From Agelas oroides (Eukaryota > Porifera > Demospongiae > Agelasida > Agelasidae): a stretch of 64,000 bases of DNA. The notes below the pieces were generated by a model, which saw nothing but the letters and a program-made list of their open reading frames with translations, was not told where the DNA came from and searched no databases. The position numbers and the translations under genes are program-made. This document shows, one piece after another, positions 45,710 to 56,464 of the stretch; position 1 is the first letter of the stretch, and every line of letters starts with the position of its first letter. The stretch covers positions 21,755,202-21,819,201 of the forward strand of contig OX422183.1 of assembly GCA_949130485.1 (NCBI GenBank), in the 5' to 3' direction.

Positions 45710-46144
45710 CTTAATAGAAGAGTGAGGTGGAACAAAGTTGATGATTTGTGACAGCATGATAAATACATTACCCTAAGTAATGTGATACAACAGCAAAATA
45801 TTAGGGCTGAGTCAGTCCTACATCAAAATTATCACATGTAGTGATATACTGGGATACGTATACACAGGATAAAATTGTTAGAGGCTTGGTACATTTCTGA
45901 AATGTTATCTTCTAGTATCCACACAAGGCCAGCAGTGAGCACCAAGCAAAATAAATTTCAAGTGACTGCATCAATTCTGTCAACAGCCAGATTAAACCAC
46001 TCCCTAATTTTGACATGCCTCTAGATGTCCAGGTACATCATGGCATGCAACAAGTATTAGTACTGCAAGTGACATTTTAATCTGGGACACAAGGCTGGAA
46101 TGACAATTGTGTGCTTCATCATTTAACTAGTGGGGACTTGAAAT
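45710..46144 (-). other. Unit C intron 1, part
   Basis: About 45840-46040 resembles 26690-26890 of unit A. No exon. Confidence 0.5.
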
Positions 46145-46588
46145 GAGCTGCACAACCAGTGCTTACAGTACTATAGTATCCAAAGAGCCGGGAATATGAG
46201 AAATCCCTATACCAGAGCTGCACAACCAGTGCTTACGGTACTATAGTATCCAAGGAGCCGGGAATATGAGAAATCCCTATACCTGAGCTGCACAACCAGT
46301 GCTTATGGTACTATAGTATCCAAGGAGCCAGGAATATGAGAAATCCCTATACCAGAGCTGCACAACCAGTGCTTACGGTACTATAGTATCCAAAGAGCCG
46401 GGAATATGAGAAATACCTATACCTGAGCTACACAACCAGTGCTTATGGTACTATAGTATCCAAAGAGCCAGGAATATGAGAAATCCCTATACCTGAGCTG
46501 CACAACCAGTGCTTACGGTACTATATATCCAAAGAGCCGGGAATATGAGAAATCCCTATACCTGAGCTGCACAACCAGTGCTTATGGT
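46145..46588. repeat. Minisatellite, 70-bp unit, about 6.3 copies
   Basis: Units begin GAGCTGCACAACCAGTGCTTA at 46145, 46215, 46285, 46355, 46425, 46495 and 46564 (the sixth unit has a 1-bp loss). It lies within unit C intron 1. Confidence 0.95.
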
Positions 46589-46662
46589 ATGTTAATGTTT
46601 TTGTCAAATGTTTTTACATTACATGTCTTCTATTGAATTGTATATAGCTTCATAGTACACAC

Positions 46663-46741
46663 CTAGTGGATTGGAATCAATATCTGAGACATCAAAACTG
46701 TCATGATCTTCTGGTACAGCAACAGTAGCCATGACTGCAAC
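46663..46741 (-). CDS. Unit C exon 1, acidic N-terminus
   Basis: Acceptor CTTCTTCAG before 46741; ATG at 46732; donor CTAG|GTGTGT after 46663. The peptide MATVAVPEDHDSFDVSDIDS ends in NPL, then joins the Death exon. It parallels 28310-28379 and 54477-54561. Confidence 0.7.
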
Positions 46742-46919
46742 CTGAAGAAGATAATCTCTTTTGTTATATACTGCGCTCATGATTGTAAACAGGGTAAGCT
46801 AATTATTGCCAGGTACTAAGACACCAATAGTAGTACATATCTGGGTCAGGCTGTCCAGTGATTTAAGTGCCATGGCCATTTTTTACGCAATATCTCTCGT
46901 ACACTTCTCTATAAGGCGA

Positions 46920-47216
46920 CTATTTGTTGCATATTAGTACCTCATCCCCGCTTTTTGGGGATCCGCTTCGCTTGCCATTATCGTCATTTTTTTCGTGACA
47001 GTACTTTTCGACCTCGTACCGTGCATGAACGATCTCTACATAGCTACAATGTTTACTCAGAGTTGACAGTATCATTTTGGCTGGTGCCTTAATCTCCTCC
47101 TTCTTTTGTGTTGTGCCTGTCATATCTAACGCAGCAAGTAGCAGCCTATTGGTAGCTTGGTCCTCGAACTGCTCTAGTGCAGCTAGTAGCACTCGACACT
47201 GCTGATTTACACACAC
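46920..47216 (-). CDS. Putative exon, VLLAALEQFEDQATNRLL protein segment (unit C)
   Basis: The minus strand reads VLLAALEQFEDQATNRLLLA, then GTTQKKEEIK, and APAKMILSTL, matching 59785-60009 in unit D. Differences between the two include 9-bp and 3-bp indels that keep the frame, which suggests the protein was under selection. The segment is probably alpha-helical. A donor-like GTAAAC follows STLS (near 47055). It lies between the 5' exon block and exon 1, so it may be an alternative first coding exon. Family unknown. Confidence 0.5.
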   Translation of the reverse strand: MCVNQQCRVLLAALEQFEDQATNRLLLAALDMTGTTQKKEEIKAPAKMILSTLSKHCSYVEIVHARYEVEKYCHEKNDDNGKRSGSPKSGDEVLICNK

Positions 47217-47448
47217 GTCATGTCAACTTGGAACTATACTCAGCGTACTGCAAAACAGCTGAGAGGTCCCCTTCCTTAGAACATCGGAGTGCGTACCCCC
47301 AGTCCCCAGATGCTACACTTTGTAGGGAGTGTGGCCTCTCGAGTCAAACTTTTTTTGCGCCCGCATGAACTCCAGAGAAAGTCCCTATTGCGAAACTAAT
47401 ATACGACGAATAGTGCCCTAAACATCAAATGGTAAAAATGCAACTTAC

Positions 47449-47580
47449 CACAGCGCGCCCGATCGCGGAGAAAACTGATGTAGTCTCTTATCTCGTACTG
47501 GGTCCCTCCACGCAAGAGTCTGGCCTGCGAGACTATCCACAGAACGCAATCAATCCGCAACCGTACAAGCGCTACCATTT
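47449..47580 (-). promoter_or_regulatory. Unit C putative 5' exon with shared splice donor
   Basis: GCGCGCTGTG|GTAAGTTGCA (exon end 47449) matches 34725 and 62012. The segment upstream contains GACTATCC and CTTGCGTG, the latter shared with unit D. The GTTCACGTGA block seen in A and D is not evident here. Confidence 0.5.
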
Positions 47581-47674
47581 ATATGTAAAGAGTTGAATGC
47601 GGAAGTACTTCCACCCTACCGGAAGAGTTCATACTTTGCGAATTTTATCCCATCTTCCCTACGGTTTCCAGTGT
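47581..47674. other. Spacer between unit C and the next duplication
   Basis: No feature. Confidence 0.3.
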
Positions 47675-48400
47675 ATAGGTAGAAACCAAACCAGAGGCAG
47701 AGATTCTTGAGTCTTTAGAAGCCCGGGGAAGTGTTTACAAAATTCCTGAAGGTGAAGCCCGAAGGGATTAATAATAATGTAAACATTTCGAGACTTCCGG
47801 TCAACAGGCTAGTGAAATCTATGACCGCCCATCTGTCATAATTATGAACAAGACTCTATGATGACGAGTGCATATATGTGGTTGTTAACTGGTTTTGAAA
47901 GTACACGCACAATCATGGTACTGCATGCAGAATGAAAATAATATACCTATCACGTAGAGAAGCAAAACAACATGAAAACTTCAGCCATCAGTCAGTTTCA
48001 CATTTGCCAATCGCCAGGAATACTAAGAATCGATGGGTTCACACTGTGCACAGGTCCAATTCCTCATTGTGTCTCAGTATGCTGAGTTAGAAACCTAACC
48101 TGAGTTCTTGGGAGTTTAGAAGCTCGAGGAAATGTTTACATAATTCCTGAAGGTGAAGCCCAAAGGGATTATGTAAACACTTCGGCGAGACTTCTGGGAT
48201 AGGCTAGTAAGATCTATGACCGCCCACATTTCTTGAGCAAGACTCTATGATGACTGCGTGTTGTGTCTGCTAAGGTTTTGAAAGTACATGCACAAATCAA
48301 CAATGTACTGCATCCATGCAGAATAATAATATGCAACATTGCTTTTCACATTTGTCATCCACCAGGAACACTACAGTTCACACTCTTCACAAGTCCAATT
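47675..48400. repeat. Diverged tandem duplication of about 400 bp with internal hairpin
   Basis: Two copies (about 47675-48060 and 48088-48400) share AGAAACC, TTAGAAGC, ATTCCTGAAGGTGAAGCCC, CTATGACCGCCCA, CAAGACTCTATGATGAC and GTACTGCAT. Each has GTTTACA(A/T)AATTCC mirrored by GGATTA(T)...TGTAAAC. Confidence 0.7.
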
Positions 48401-48870
48401 CCTCCATATAAATACGTTTCAGTATACACTGAGCATTTGGCAGTAGAAGTTGTCACAGGCAAGGCCGGGATGATGGTTACCAAAGAAGCACGGTACAATG
48501 CATGGCAGCTATGGGAGACATTACACACATGTCAACAACCATGTATGATGACCTATGACAATCACAAGCACATGTAGAGTATTTAGGCCTTGGAGAGACT
48601 GCAGACACTGATACTTACTCCTTTGGCCATTGTAACACTCCTTATCAGCAGCCATATAGGAGTTCAAATTCACTACCATGTGACACATTACTTGAACCTA
48701 GTAGGTACAGAATACCATATAACAACCCAATACATTACGTAATACCTAACACAGAATACTTAGTACCTAATGTGAATCTATACTTAATACATACCAGTAA
48801 GACACAATGTGCCCAATACATAATACCAGTAGCTATTACACAATGTGCCCAATACCTAATACCGGTGTCA
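48401..48870. other. Non-coding stretch with TACCTAATAC-type repeats
   Basis: Short ATACCTAATA / CCCAATACATAATACC phrases recur at about 48700-48865. No gene. Confidence 0.4.
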
Positions 48871-49625
48871 AAGGGATGAGTGACTGCCCGGGCTGAATTA
48901 CTCCCCAGTGATTGGTCCCTAAGGGTGGAATGACTCCTCTGGGGCTAGATTGACTCCCCACTGAACGTCCAGATAGAGCATACTGCAAACTCACTTTCCG
49001 GACCAATCTTTGATCGCATCATGCTGTCCTGCAAGATTACACTTACCATCAGGGGGCAAATCAAATGCCTTCAAGACTAAGGCAATAAAATACTCACGCT
49101 TACTACCCAACATCACTCAGTTGGAGAAGTATGGGAGAGTTTGTATCTACTGATTTTAGATCCAGTAAACAGAAGCAGTATATCAAGCATCTATTTATAC
49201 ACATTTACAGTGTATGTCAACCACCAGAGTCATACGTCTCAAAAATGATTGAGTGTGACCATTGTCATCATTGGTCTCACTTAAAACTGGACAAGTAACA
49301 AACTGTACCAGCAACTTGGTTTTGCATGCACTGTAGCTAAGTAGTTCACTTAATTCACATCAATACACAGGTAGCTAGCTACTATCAGTTGTTGTAGTTT
49401 CCTTTCATATGTTATGTGTAATAAAAGTATACTATTTGAGATTGAGTGACTGGCCCCTAGGGTTCACTTATTTCCTGGGCTGTCATCTCACCCAGGATGG
49501 GGGTCATCCAGCACTAGGGTAGAATGACTGGGGACTCACTAAGCCCTAGGGTAGAATGACCAGGAATCAGTGGCCCCTAGGGATGGAATGACGGGGGATC
49601 ACTGGAAGGGGGAGTCAGTCATCGT
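48871..49625 (+). mobile_element. Transposon remnant with PHD-finger fragment
   Basis: The outer regions carry repeated TGACTGGCCCCTAGGG / GGTGGAATGACTCC-type phrases, partly inverted relative to each other. Inside, 49205-49345 encodes VCQPPESYVSKMIECDHCHH then WSHLKLDK, a stop, and ATWFCMHCS, a PHD-type zinc finger lacking some ligands. This resembles the C48/PHD remnant at 8.4 kb. Confidence 0.45.
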
Positions 49626-49791
49626 CTTAGTTGTCATCAGTTCCTATTTGCTGAAAATGATTTTGGTGTTGGTTTCCAGCTTTAACAGTTGTTGTTACTT
49701 ACAGTTTCTCTTACTAAAACTCCAATAAGAAGTTGTAGTTAACATGTGTAAAATGCAATATCTTACACTCAGTAAAGGCATAAAAAGTGGT
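49626..49791. other. 3' flank of the unit D MATH exon
   Basis: AT-rich; possible 3' UTR of the unit D gene. Confidence 0.35.
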
Positions 49792-51204
49792 TTAGAATAC
49801 TACTGTTTTCACTCTGAGTCGCAAGCAATCATCCTGGAGGTATTCCGTGTTTGTAGTGGGGTTGTAGGGCAGGGAGGAATGTGAGATGAACTGCTGGTTT
49901 CCAAATCTTGGTCCTCTGACTTTGTTCTCATCAGTTACTCTGTTGATTCTGTCTATTCCAGTGAAATCAAAGGTCACTTCATGATGTCCCTTGTCCTCCC
50001 TCCAGTTCACCATTTCAACAACTATTTTGCCTTTAAATGGCCATTGGAGCTGGTCATCATGTTCCCCTTTCATAACAGCGACAAAGACTGAGACGTGAGT
50101 ACCCTTACCACTGCCATAGCCATTGGAATCTACACCAAGGCACATTTTGTAGCCTGTCGGGTGTGTGTAAAATGGAGTGCTGTAGTACTGATTGTCAAAC
50201 TGCTTGCGTTTCGGAAATTCTGTCTGGGTGAACTCATAGAGTGATTGGGAAGGAGTGAGAGGGTCTTGCCAGGATGGAATTTTGGGGACTTGAGAAGAGT
50301 AGTAGACTGCTATTGCCTTCACTCTCAGGCACAGTCATCCTGAATGTACTGTGTGTTGGTAGTGGAGTTGTATAACAAGGTGGAGTGGGAGATGAACAGA
50401 TTACGTCCTAGTTTACGTTCATCCATGCTGCTGCCATTGACTCTGTAGTAACCATCCATTTTAGCGAAAGAAAAAGTGTCTTCATGGTGTCCCTTGTCTT
50501 CCTTCCAGTTACGTAGCTCAACAACAACATCACCTTCGAATGGCCACTTGAGTTTGTCATCATATTCTCCTCTCATAAGTGTAGCATAGACTGACACATG
50601 AGTACCTTTGCCATTATTTTTGCCATTGGCAAATACAGAGAGATACAGTTTGTAGCCTCTTGAGTGCGTGTAGAATGGAGGGCTCAAGTATTCACTCTTT
50701 TGTTTCATATATGTTGCTACCATGAATTGACACAGTGACTGATTGTCAGGAGTAGGTGAGGGAAGAGGAGTAGAAGAAGGGAGGGGAGGTAGAAAATACA
50801 AAACCAATGCAGATAATACTAAGAACAGAATAGAGAGAGGAAATATGCTAGGAGGAGGATGATGAGGAGGTGGATCAGGTGGGGGAGGTGGAGGAGGCAG
50901 AGGAGGAGGAGATAGGAAGAGATACCAAATCAATATTAAGAACAGCATAGAAAGAGCAAAGATGCCAAAAAATTTGCGAGAAGGAGAAAGAGGGGAAAGA
51001 AGAGGAAAAGGATAAGGGAGGGAAGGTATGAGATACCAAACAATTACAAAAATAAAAATTAATGCAGATAATAAGAGAACAACAATGCTAAGATGACGAT
51101 GAGATGGAGGAGGAGGATGATGGGGAGGAGGAGGTTGGTGAGGAGGATGATGGTAAGGAGGATGATGAGGATCAAGAGGAGGAGGAAGAGAAAGTGGGGA
51201 TGGT
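49792..51204 (-). CDS. Unit D exon: three Pro-rich/membrane segments then two TRAF-type MATH domains (frameshifted)
   Basis: A TTCTTACAG acceptor precedes 51204. The frame is open through 85 codons upstream of the first ATG (50948). It encodes Pro/His-rich stretches and three similar hydrophobic segments: IVVLLLSALIFIFVIVWYLI, FFGIFALSMLFLILIWYLFL and SIFPLSILFLVLSALVLYFL, each followed by Pro-rich sequence. The first MATH domain follows (FYTHSRGYKLYLSVFANG to YIQDD). Four bases are missing relative to unit C at about 50325-50335 (CTGTCTGTG became CTGTG), shifting the frame. The second MATH domain is then complete (FYTHPTGYKMCLGVDSNG, VAVMKGEHDDQLQWPFK, QQFISHSSLPYN, DDCLRLRVK). If the deletion is real, the product ends after one MATH domain. 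The upstream partner should be the Death exon at 53.8-54.1 kb. Confidence 0.8.
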
Positions 51205-51479
51205 CTGTAAGAAAAACATGTGTAATAAACTCAGACTACTCAGCTTATAGTAAACAATATCTGCTATATATGCTAAGTATCAGAGAGTCGGTAGACTCTT
51301 TAAATAGAAACATTGTGCAGACACAACATCTGCAATAATTAAGTAAAACACTAGGACTCGGCCACAAATGTGTTACAAGCTTATCTAAACACCCAGCTAT
51401 CATCATTGGGTGGAGTATTAAAATTCCCCAAAAGCATTGTGAAAACATTTAAACACAAAAGTTTGCAGTAGCGAAATTG
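51205..51479. other. Unit D intron, part
   Basis: No exon was recognised before the microsatellite. Confidence 0.35.
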
Positions 51480-51507
51480 CACATCATCATCGTCATCGTC
51501 ATCGTCG

Positions 51508-51550
<43 letters not shown>

Positions 51551-52466
51551 TCTTCTCGTCATCATCGTCATTGTCATCACCATCATCACCATCAATCATC
51601 ATTGTCACCATCATCATCGTCATCATCATTCTCGTCATCGTCATTGTCATCACCATCATCACCATCATTACCATCATCACCATCATCACCATCATCACCA
51701 TCATCACCATCATCACCATCGTCATCGTTATCATCGTCGTCATTGTCAACATCATTCTCGTCATCATCATCATTGTCATCACCATCAATCATCATTGTCA
51801 CCATCATCATCATCATCATTCTCGTCATCGTCATTGTCATCACCATCATCACCATCATCACCATCATCACCATCATCACCATCATCATCATCATCATCAT
51901 CGTCATCGCTGTCATCGTCGTCATTGTCAACATCATTCTCAACATCATTCTCGTCATCATCATCATTGTCATCACCATCATCACCATCATCACCATCATC
52001 ACCATCATCACCATCATCATCACCATCATCATCACCATCATCATCACCATCATCATCATCACCATCATCATTCTTCTCGTCATCATCGTCATTGTCATCA
52101 CCATCATCACCATCATCAACATCAATCATCATTGTCACCATCATCATCGTCATCATCATTCTCGTAATCGTCATTGTCATCACCATCATCACCATCATCA
52201 CCATCATCACCATCATCAGCATCATCGTCATCGTTATCATCGTCGTCATTGTCAACATCATTCTCGTCATCATCATCATTGTCATCACCATCAATCATCA
52301 TTGTCACCATCATCATCATCATCATCATTCTCGTCATCGTCATTGTCATCACCATCATCATCACCATCATCACCATCATCACCATCATCACCACCATCAT
52401 CACATCATCACCATCATCACCATCATCATCATCACCATCATCACCATCATCACCATCATCATCACC

Positions 52467-52497
<31 letters not shown>

Positions 52498-52609
52498 CCA
52501 TATCATCATCACCATCATCACCATCATCATCATCATCACCATCATCATCATCATCGTCATCGTCATCGTCATCGTCGTCATTGTCATCATCATTCTCGTC
52601 ATCGTCATC

Positions 52610-52641
<32 letters not shown>

Positions 52642-52785
52642 CATCGTCATCGTCGTCATCATCATCACCATCATCATCATCGTCATCGTCATCGTCATCG
52701 TCATCGCCATTGTCATCATTCTTGTCATCATCGTCATTGTCATCATCACCATCATCATCATCATCATCATTGTCATTGAACAGGC
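51480..52785. repeat. Large CAT/ATC trinucleotide microsatellite
   Basis: About 1.3 kb of CAT-type triplets with CGT, TGT and ACC variants and higher-order blocks (for example CATTCTCGTCATC recurring). It yields long poly-His, Ser, Ile, Asp or Met frames on both strands, which are artefacts. It lies in the intron of unit D. Confidence 0.97.
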
Positions 52786-53774
52786 ATAACTCAAACTACT
52801 CAAGCAATCACCTTGGTTTTAGCATGAAAATGATGCTAATCTCAGCACATAAGTCTAAAATGTGAAAAAGCACCACATGGCTCTTTGCAGCACTTCTACA
52901 TCAACAGCCTCAGGAGACATCGAGAAAGCAGTTTTCACCACCGGGGAGGTGCTGTGAATGTCGTGGAGGCCTGGTTAAGTGCCAGGATACATCGAGAAAG
53001 CAGTTTCGAGCAAGAAGCCAGCAATGAGATACTATTAAAAGAGATTAGGTAAATGACATGATAAAGAACATCAAGAATTTGTAAACATTATTATGTGTCT
53101 TGCTCACGAACTGACTAGCTATAATACAATATTTAGTTGCACAGACAAAACATTCTCATACCATTCCTCTCAGAAGAGCTCTTTTTCTTGGGTGATGAGG
53201 GAAAATTTGATGCCTAGAAGATACTTTAAGTTGAGCAGGCTTCCAGGCTACTGTTGTTTGTTGGCAAGTCCACTCTACCCACTCCACTGCTTACAACCTC
53301 TCTCCCTTCTCTTCCCACACTGCAACTGCTGCTCACTGACCTCCAGAAGCACACTCATGCAGGAAACTGGCAGCTAGCTGTCTTGATTGTTGATTTATAG
53401 TTATTAGTGGCATAGGTAATGTTGAAGTGTGAAATGTGCTTTATAACTATTGGTAAGTAGTTTATGAACAGTCTGTTGGATTAACTAATGCTTGTTAGCT
53501 ATACCTTTTGTGTTGGAATTGCACGTGTGGTGGCTTAGGAAGTGGGAGACATGGGTTATAGTATTATTGGTACTGTACAAATTGGCATATAGCTGCTGAT
53601 GAAGGTCAGCAGTCGTTGGGTCACACCACTTGTATAATCTGACTGGATTGTAATGGTGCAATATATTAATAGGAACAATAGTGTTGTACAAGAAATTTAC
53701 TATAGCAACTACATTTATTTCTTCATGCAGAAATTATGATACCTTCATACTGCACACCCACTTGGCATACGTAC
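52786..53774. other. Unit D intron
   Basis: A repeated phrase ACATCGAGAAAGCAGTTT occurs at 52917 and 52988. The linker exon seen in units A and C was not found. About 53500-53770 resembles the decayed unit B. Confidence 0.4.
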
Positions 53775-54065
53775 CTCTAGGTTTGTGTCTCCTGGCTATG
53801 TCTCTTGCCAGTGCCATGTGTCCTCCACCTGCAGGGTCACCCACTACATCAACCAACCACTGCCAAGTTAGCTCACCAAACCTCTGCACATTGTAGTTCT
53901 TCTTTAGCCACTCTGTCACCACTGAACTCAGGCAAGCAGAAGGGTCACCACTGTTCTTGGTTTGTATGCCATCTAAAATATTAGGATCTAATCGCAGAGC
54001 AATTCCAATGCTCATCCATTTTGCAGAGACTGTGTTCAATGCTTTTTTCACATCAAAGAGAGCAT
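53775..54065 (-). CDS. Unit D Death-domain exon
   Basis: The acceptor is GGTTTAG before 54065, slightly downstream of the position used in A and C; it joins exon 1 in phase (PL-D-ALFDV). Donor CTAGAG|GTACGT follows 53775. It encodes ALFDVKKALNTVSAKWMSIG, LRLDPNILDGI, ACLSSVVTEWLKKNYNVQRF, ELTWQWLVDVV and ALARDIARRHKPRG. A Pro-to-Leu change gives ELTW where the paralogues have EPTW, but otherwise the fold looks intact. Confidence 0.85.
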
Positions 54066-54476
54066 CTAAACCAGAAACAAACAGTGCGACAGAACATAAT
54101 GTTATACGATGACCTAAAAGATGTGTCACTATACCATCAGTGTCTGGAGCAGCTAACTATTTACACATGCATTTACATATAATACTAAATCTATGGAATG
54201 CATGGGCTGGCACATATTCTTACAGACTGTGAAGACATGATAACTACTCTCCTATATACATCACCCAGAAACTGATAATACAGCTGCAGTAGACAAAGGC
54301 CTTGGTCAATTTGTATGTGCCATGTGAATCTGCACACAGCACCAATTGTTATGTAATTACAGTTTGTTTCACACACATGACACAACTCTTATCCCCATGC
54401 ACATTCCATGTTCATCAAGAGATATGCATGATTGTTAGAGAGTTCTCTATTCAATTGCTACAATCTATGTACATAC
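54066..54476 (-). other. Unit D intron 1
   Basis: It separates exon 1 from the Death exon; no repeats were recognised. Confidence 0.45.
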
Positions 54477-54561
54477 CAAGTGGAAGTCTTGAGGTATTAG
54501 TAACTTCAGTGACCTGTTCAAAGTCATTATCACCTTCTTGGGTGGCCATGACTACTGCAAC
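54477..54561 (-). CDS. Unit D exon 1, acidic N-terminus
   Basis: Acceptor CTCCTTTAG before 54561; ATG at 54549; donor CTTG|GTATGT after 54477. Peptide MATQEGDNDFEQVTEVTNTS, then RLPL and phase-1 joining to the Death exon. Confidence 0.7.
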
Positions 54562-55139
54562 CTAAAGGAGATATAATCTCGTTTTGATGCATAAACAACA
54601 ACACTGCAAGTTACAGGTCCCTAAACAGTAAGACAAGCACTTCAGCTTAAAGTCTGTTTTGTATGCTGACAGTCCATGCAGTGTTGCTCACATAACAGTC
54701 TCAAACTTGGACTGACTGGGAACACTGCTGATTTACTCATGGTACCTACCCTTTTGTTAAGGGTACCCTTTTGTGTTTGTTTGGAAGGTTAGGCCAATAT
54801 ATGAGAAATAGGGTCACCTTTTAGCATATTCCCTAATGTAGAAAGATTATACACATTCAGGTGCATGCTGGGACTTAGATGCAGCATAAGTACACAGCGA
54901 AAACAGCAGTATGGGTTTCATACCAATGAATTGCAATGTGAATCCAGAAATTATGCCTTTCATACTTTTTGCAGTATGTAGTTCATATCGTGGACATTTG
55001 TCATACCAATGCCATGTATTAGGTCAAAGGTCAAGAGTCAGTAGCAGCGAAATCCAAAATCGAGATTCAATGATCAGCTGATCATGGCTACAGTCTCAAG
55101 CCAGAAGAGGATCGGATTATTTTCTGATAAAGTAAGAGT
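54562..55139. other. Non-coding stretch upstream of unit D exon 1
   Basis: No exon was recognised. Confidence 0.35.
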
Positions 55140-55285
55140 AATTCCACAGACACAATTCCAGGATCCAAGGGATTTGAACCCAAGACTTTCTGAATACTAG
55201 TCAGATGCTCTTACCACTAAGCCACTCGAACTCCTGGCAGAGGAGCAGAAGACAAGCAGCTTTGCCTAGATGCCTCAGTAAATTC
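55140..55285 (-). mobile_element. tRNA-derived SINE, copy 1
   Basis: On the minus strand: leader CTTGTCTTCTGCTCCTCTGC, then box A (TGGCTTAGTGG), an anticodon-like region, box B (GGTTCAAATCC) and the tail GGATCCTGGAATTGTG. The tRNA-like part is preceded by about 40 bp of conserved leader, unusual for a tRNA SINE. It is not a functional tRNA (no proper acceptor stem). Confidence 0.75.
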
Positions 55286-55299
55286 CAAACGATTCTCAT

Positions 55300-55560
55300 T
55301 GGCCCTGAGACGGCTTGTCTTCTGCTCCTCTGCTAGGGGTGCAAGTGGCTTTGTGGTAAGACCATCTGACTACACTGTTAAAATAAGGGTGCTACACCAA
55401 CACCATTAGGGGTGCTCACATACATGCTCCAGATTAACACCCCTCCTGCAGCACCCCAACAGGTGTTCTACCAATTTTAACAGTGTAGTATTCAGAAGGT
55501 CTTGGGTTTGAATCTCAGCTGGATTCTGGAATTTTTCCGTGGTACCGGTATTTCCCACTC
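55300..55560 (+). mobile_element. tRNA-derived SINE, copy 2, split by a MITE
   Basis: Same order on the plus strand (GGCTTGTCTTCTGCTCCTCT, TGGCTTTGTGG, then after the MITE GGTTTGAATCTCAGCTGGAT). It is head-to-head with copy 1, so the pair forms a large inverted repeat around 55290. Confidence 0.75.
55373..55485. mobile_element. TA-target MITE (113 bp) inside the SINE
   Basis: CACTGTTAAAAT and ATTTTAACAGTG are perfect ends; TA at 55371-55372 and 55486-55487 is the target duplication. The intact SINE copy 1 shows the empty site CATCTGACTAGTATTC. Subterminal GGGTGCT/AGCACCC pieces mirror each other. Confidence 0.9.
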
Positions 55561-55842
55561 TCTCAGCAAAAATGTGTCATTTACAGTAAATAAGTCTATT
55601 TATCTATCTATATCTAGGTAATTGTGATCTTGTAATTATGTTGAGTGTGCAAGTGCATGTAAACTAGATTGTCCTGTTCCAGTGCAAAACAAACTTTACA
55701 CGAACTAACTTGATATTCTGATTGTCCTGTTCAGGCCCTACAAATATTTACTAGAGTAATACTGTGAATGTAAATGCATTTAGTGAAGATGATTGATGCC
55801 CAGCTTGTCCTGTCTGAGGTTGTTTAGGTCTTGTAGGTGGTA
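55561..55842. other. Non-coding stretch
   Basis: No feature was recognised. Confidence 0.35.
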
Positions 55843-55975
55843 TCTTCTCACTTCGTCAATTCTCACTTTGTCAATTCCCACTTTGTCAATTCCCATTTGG
55901 TCAATGTTGACAAAGTGGGAATTGACAAAGTGGGAATTGACGAAGTGGGAATTTGACAAAGTGGGAATTGATAAA
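55843..55975. repeat. Hairpin of inverted 15-bp arrays, copy 1
   Basis: About four units of AATTCCCACTTTGTC run directly into about four units of the reverse complement (GACAAAGTGGGAATT) around a short centre (GTCAATGTTGAC). Single-base variants occur in both arms. Confidence 0.9.
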
Positions 55976-56464
55976 GTATATTTTAAAGAAAAAAAGAGAT
56001 GCTGTCTATATGAAATAGATGTTGGGATGCGGTTGACTGTGTGACGGATGTGCTGGCCATTATACACAGCATGTACTGTGAAGAGCTGATAGAACAACTG
56101 TGGGCTGGCCTTGAAAGTTCTATCTATATAGATGGTTTCAGCTTCACAGAACTTCTCTAAATTGCCAACTGTTGCAAAGGGAGCAAGGCAGTTTTGATCA
56201 TTTTGCTAGAAGGAAGTCCTCCTAACGGGCTGTTTGAGTTCACTCTCCCCTGAAGTCAATCTCTTCTCGTATTTGAGACAAACCTCTGAAGTCTGCTGCG
56301 ATAGAGCGATGACTTAAGGTTTTGCAATGAAGACAAATTGACAGCTGTTTCATCACACCCAGGGGTACCATACACTTTTGTCATCTCCTGACAGTAGATT
56401 TGACTGATGTGCTAAAAAATTCACTGATCTATAACAGTGGTTAGAAGTATATAAAATAGTAAAT
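55976..56464. other. Non-coding stretch between the two hairpins
   Basis: No feature was recognised. Confidence 0.35.

Noticed and set aside
46145..46588. CRISPR-like spaced repeat
   Set aside because: The whole 70-bp unit repeats without unique spacers, and the host is eukaryotic.
51477..52865. Long frames rich in His, Ser, Ile, Asp or Met
   Set aside because: They are translations of the CAT trinucleotide microsatellite on both strands; all frames are open because the repeat lacks stops.
53093..53377. Possible unit D linker exon
   Set aside because: The sequence does not match the QQT-S-PQ linker of units A and C and lacks the TTACTGCAG acceptor.
55180..55250. Functional tRNA gene
   Set aside because: Boxes A and B are present but the acceptor stem does not pair properly and the copy is embedded in a SINE with conserved leader and tail.
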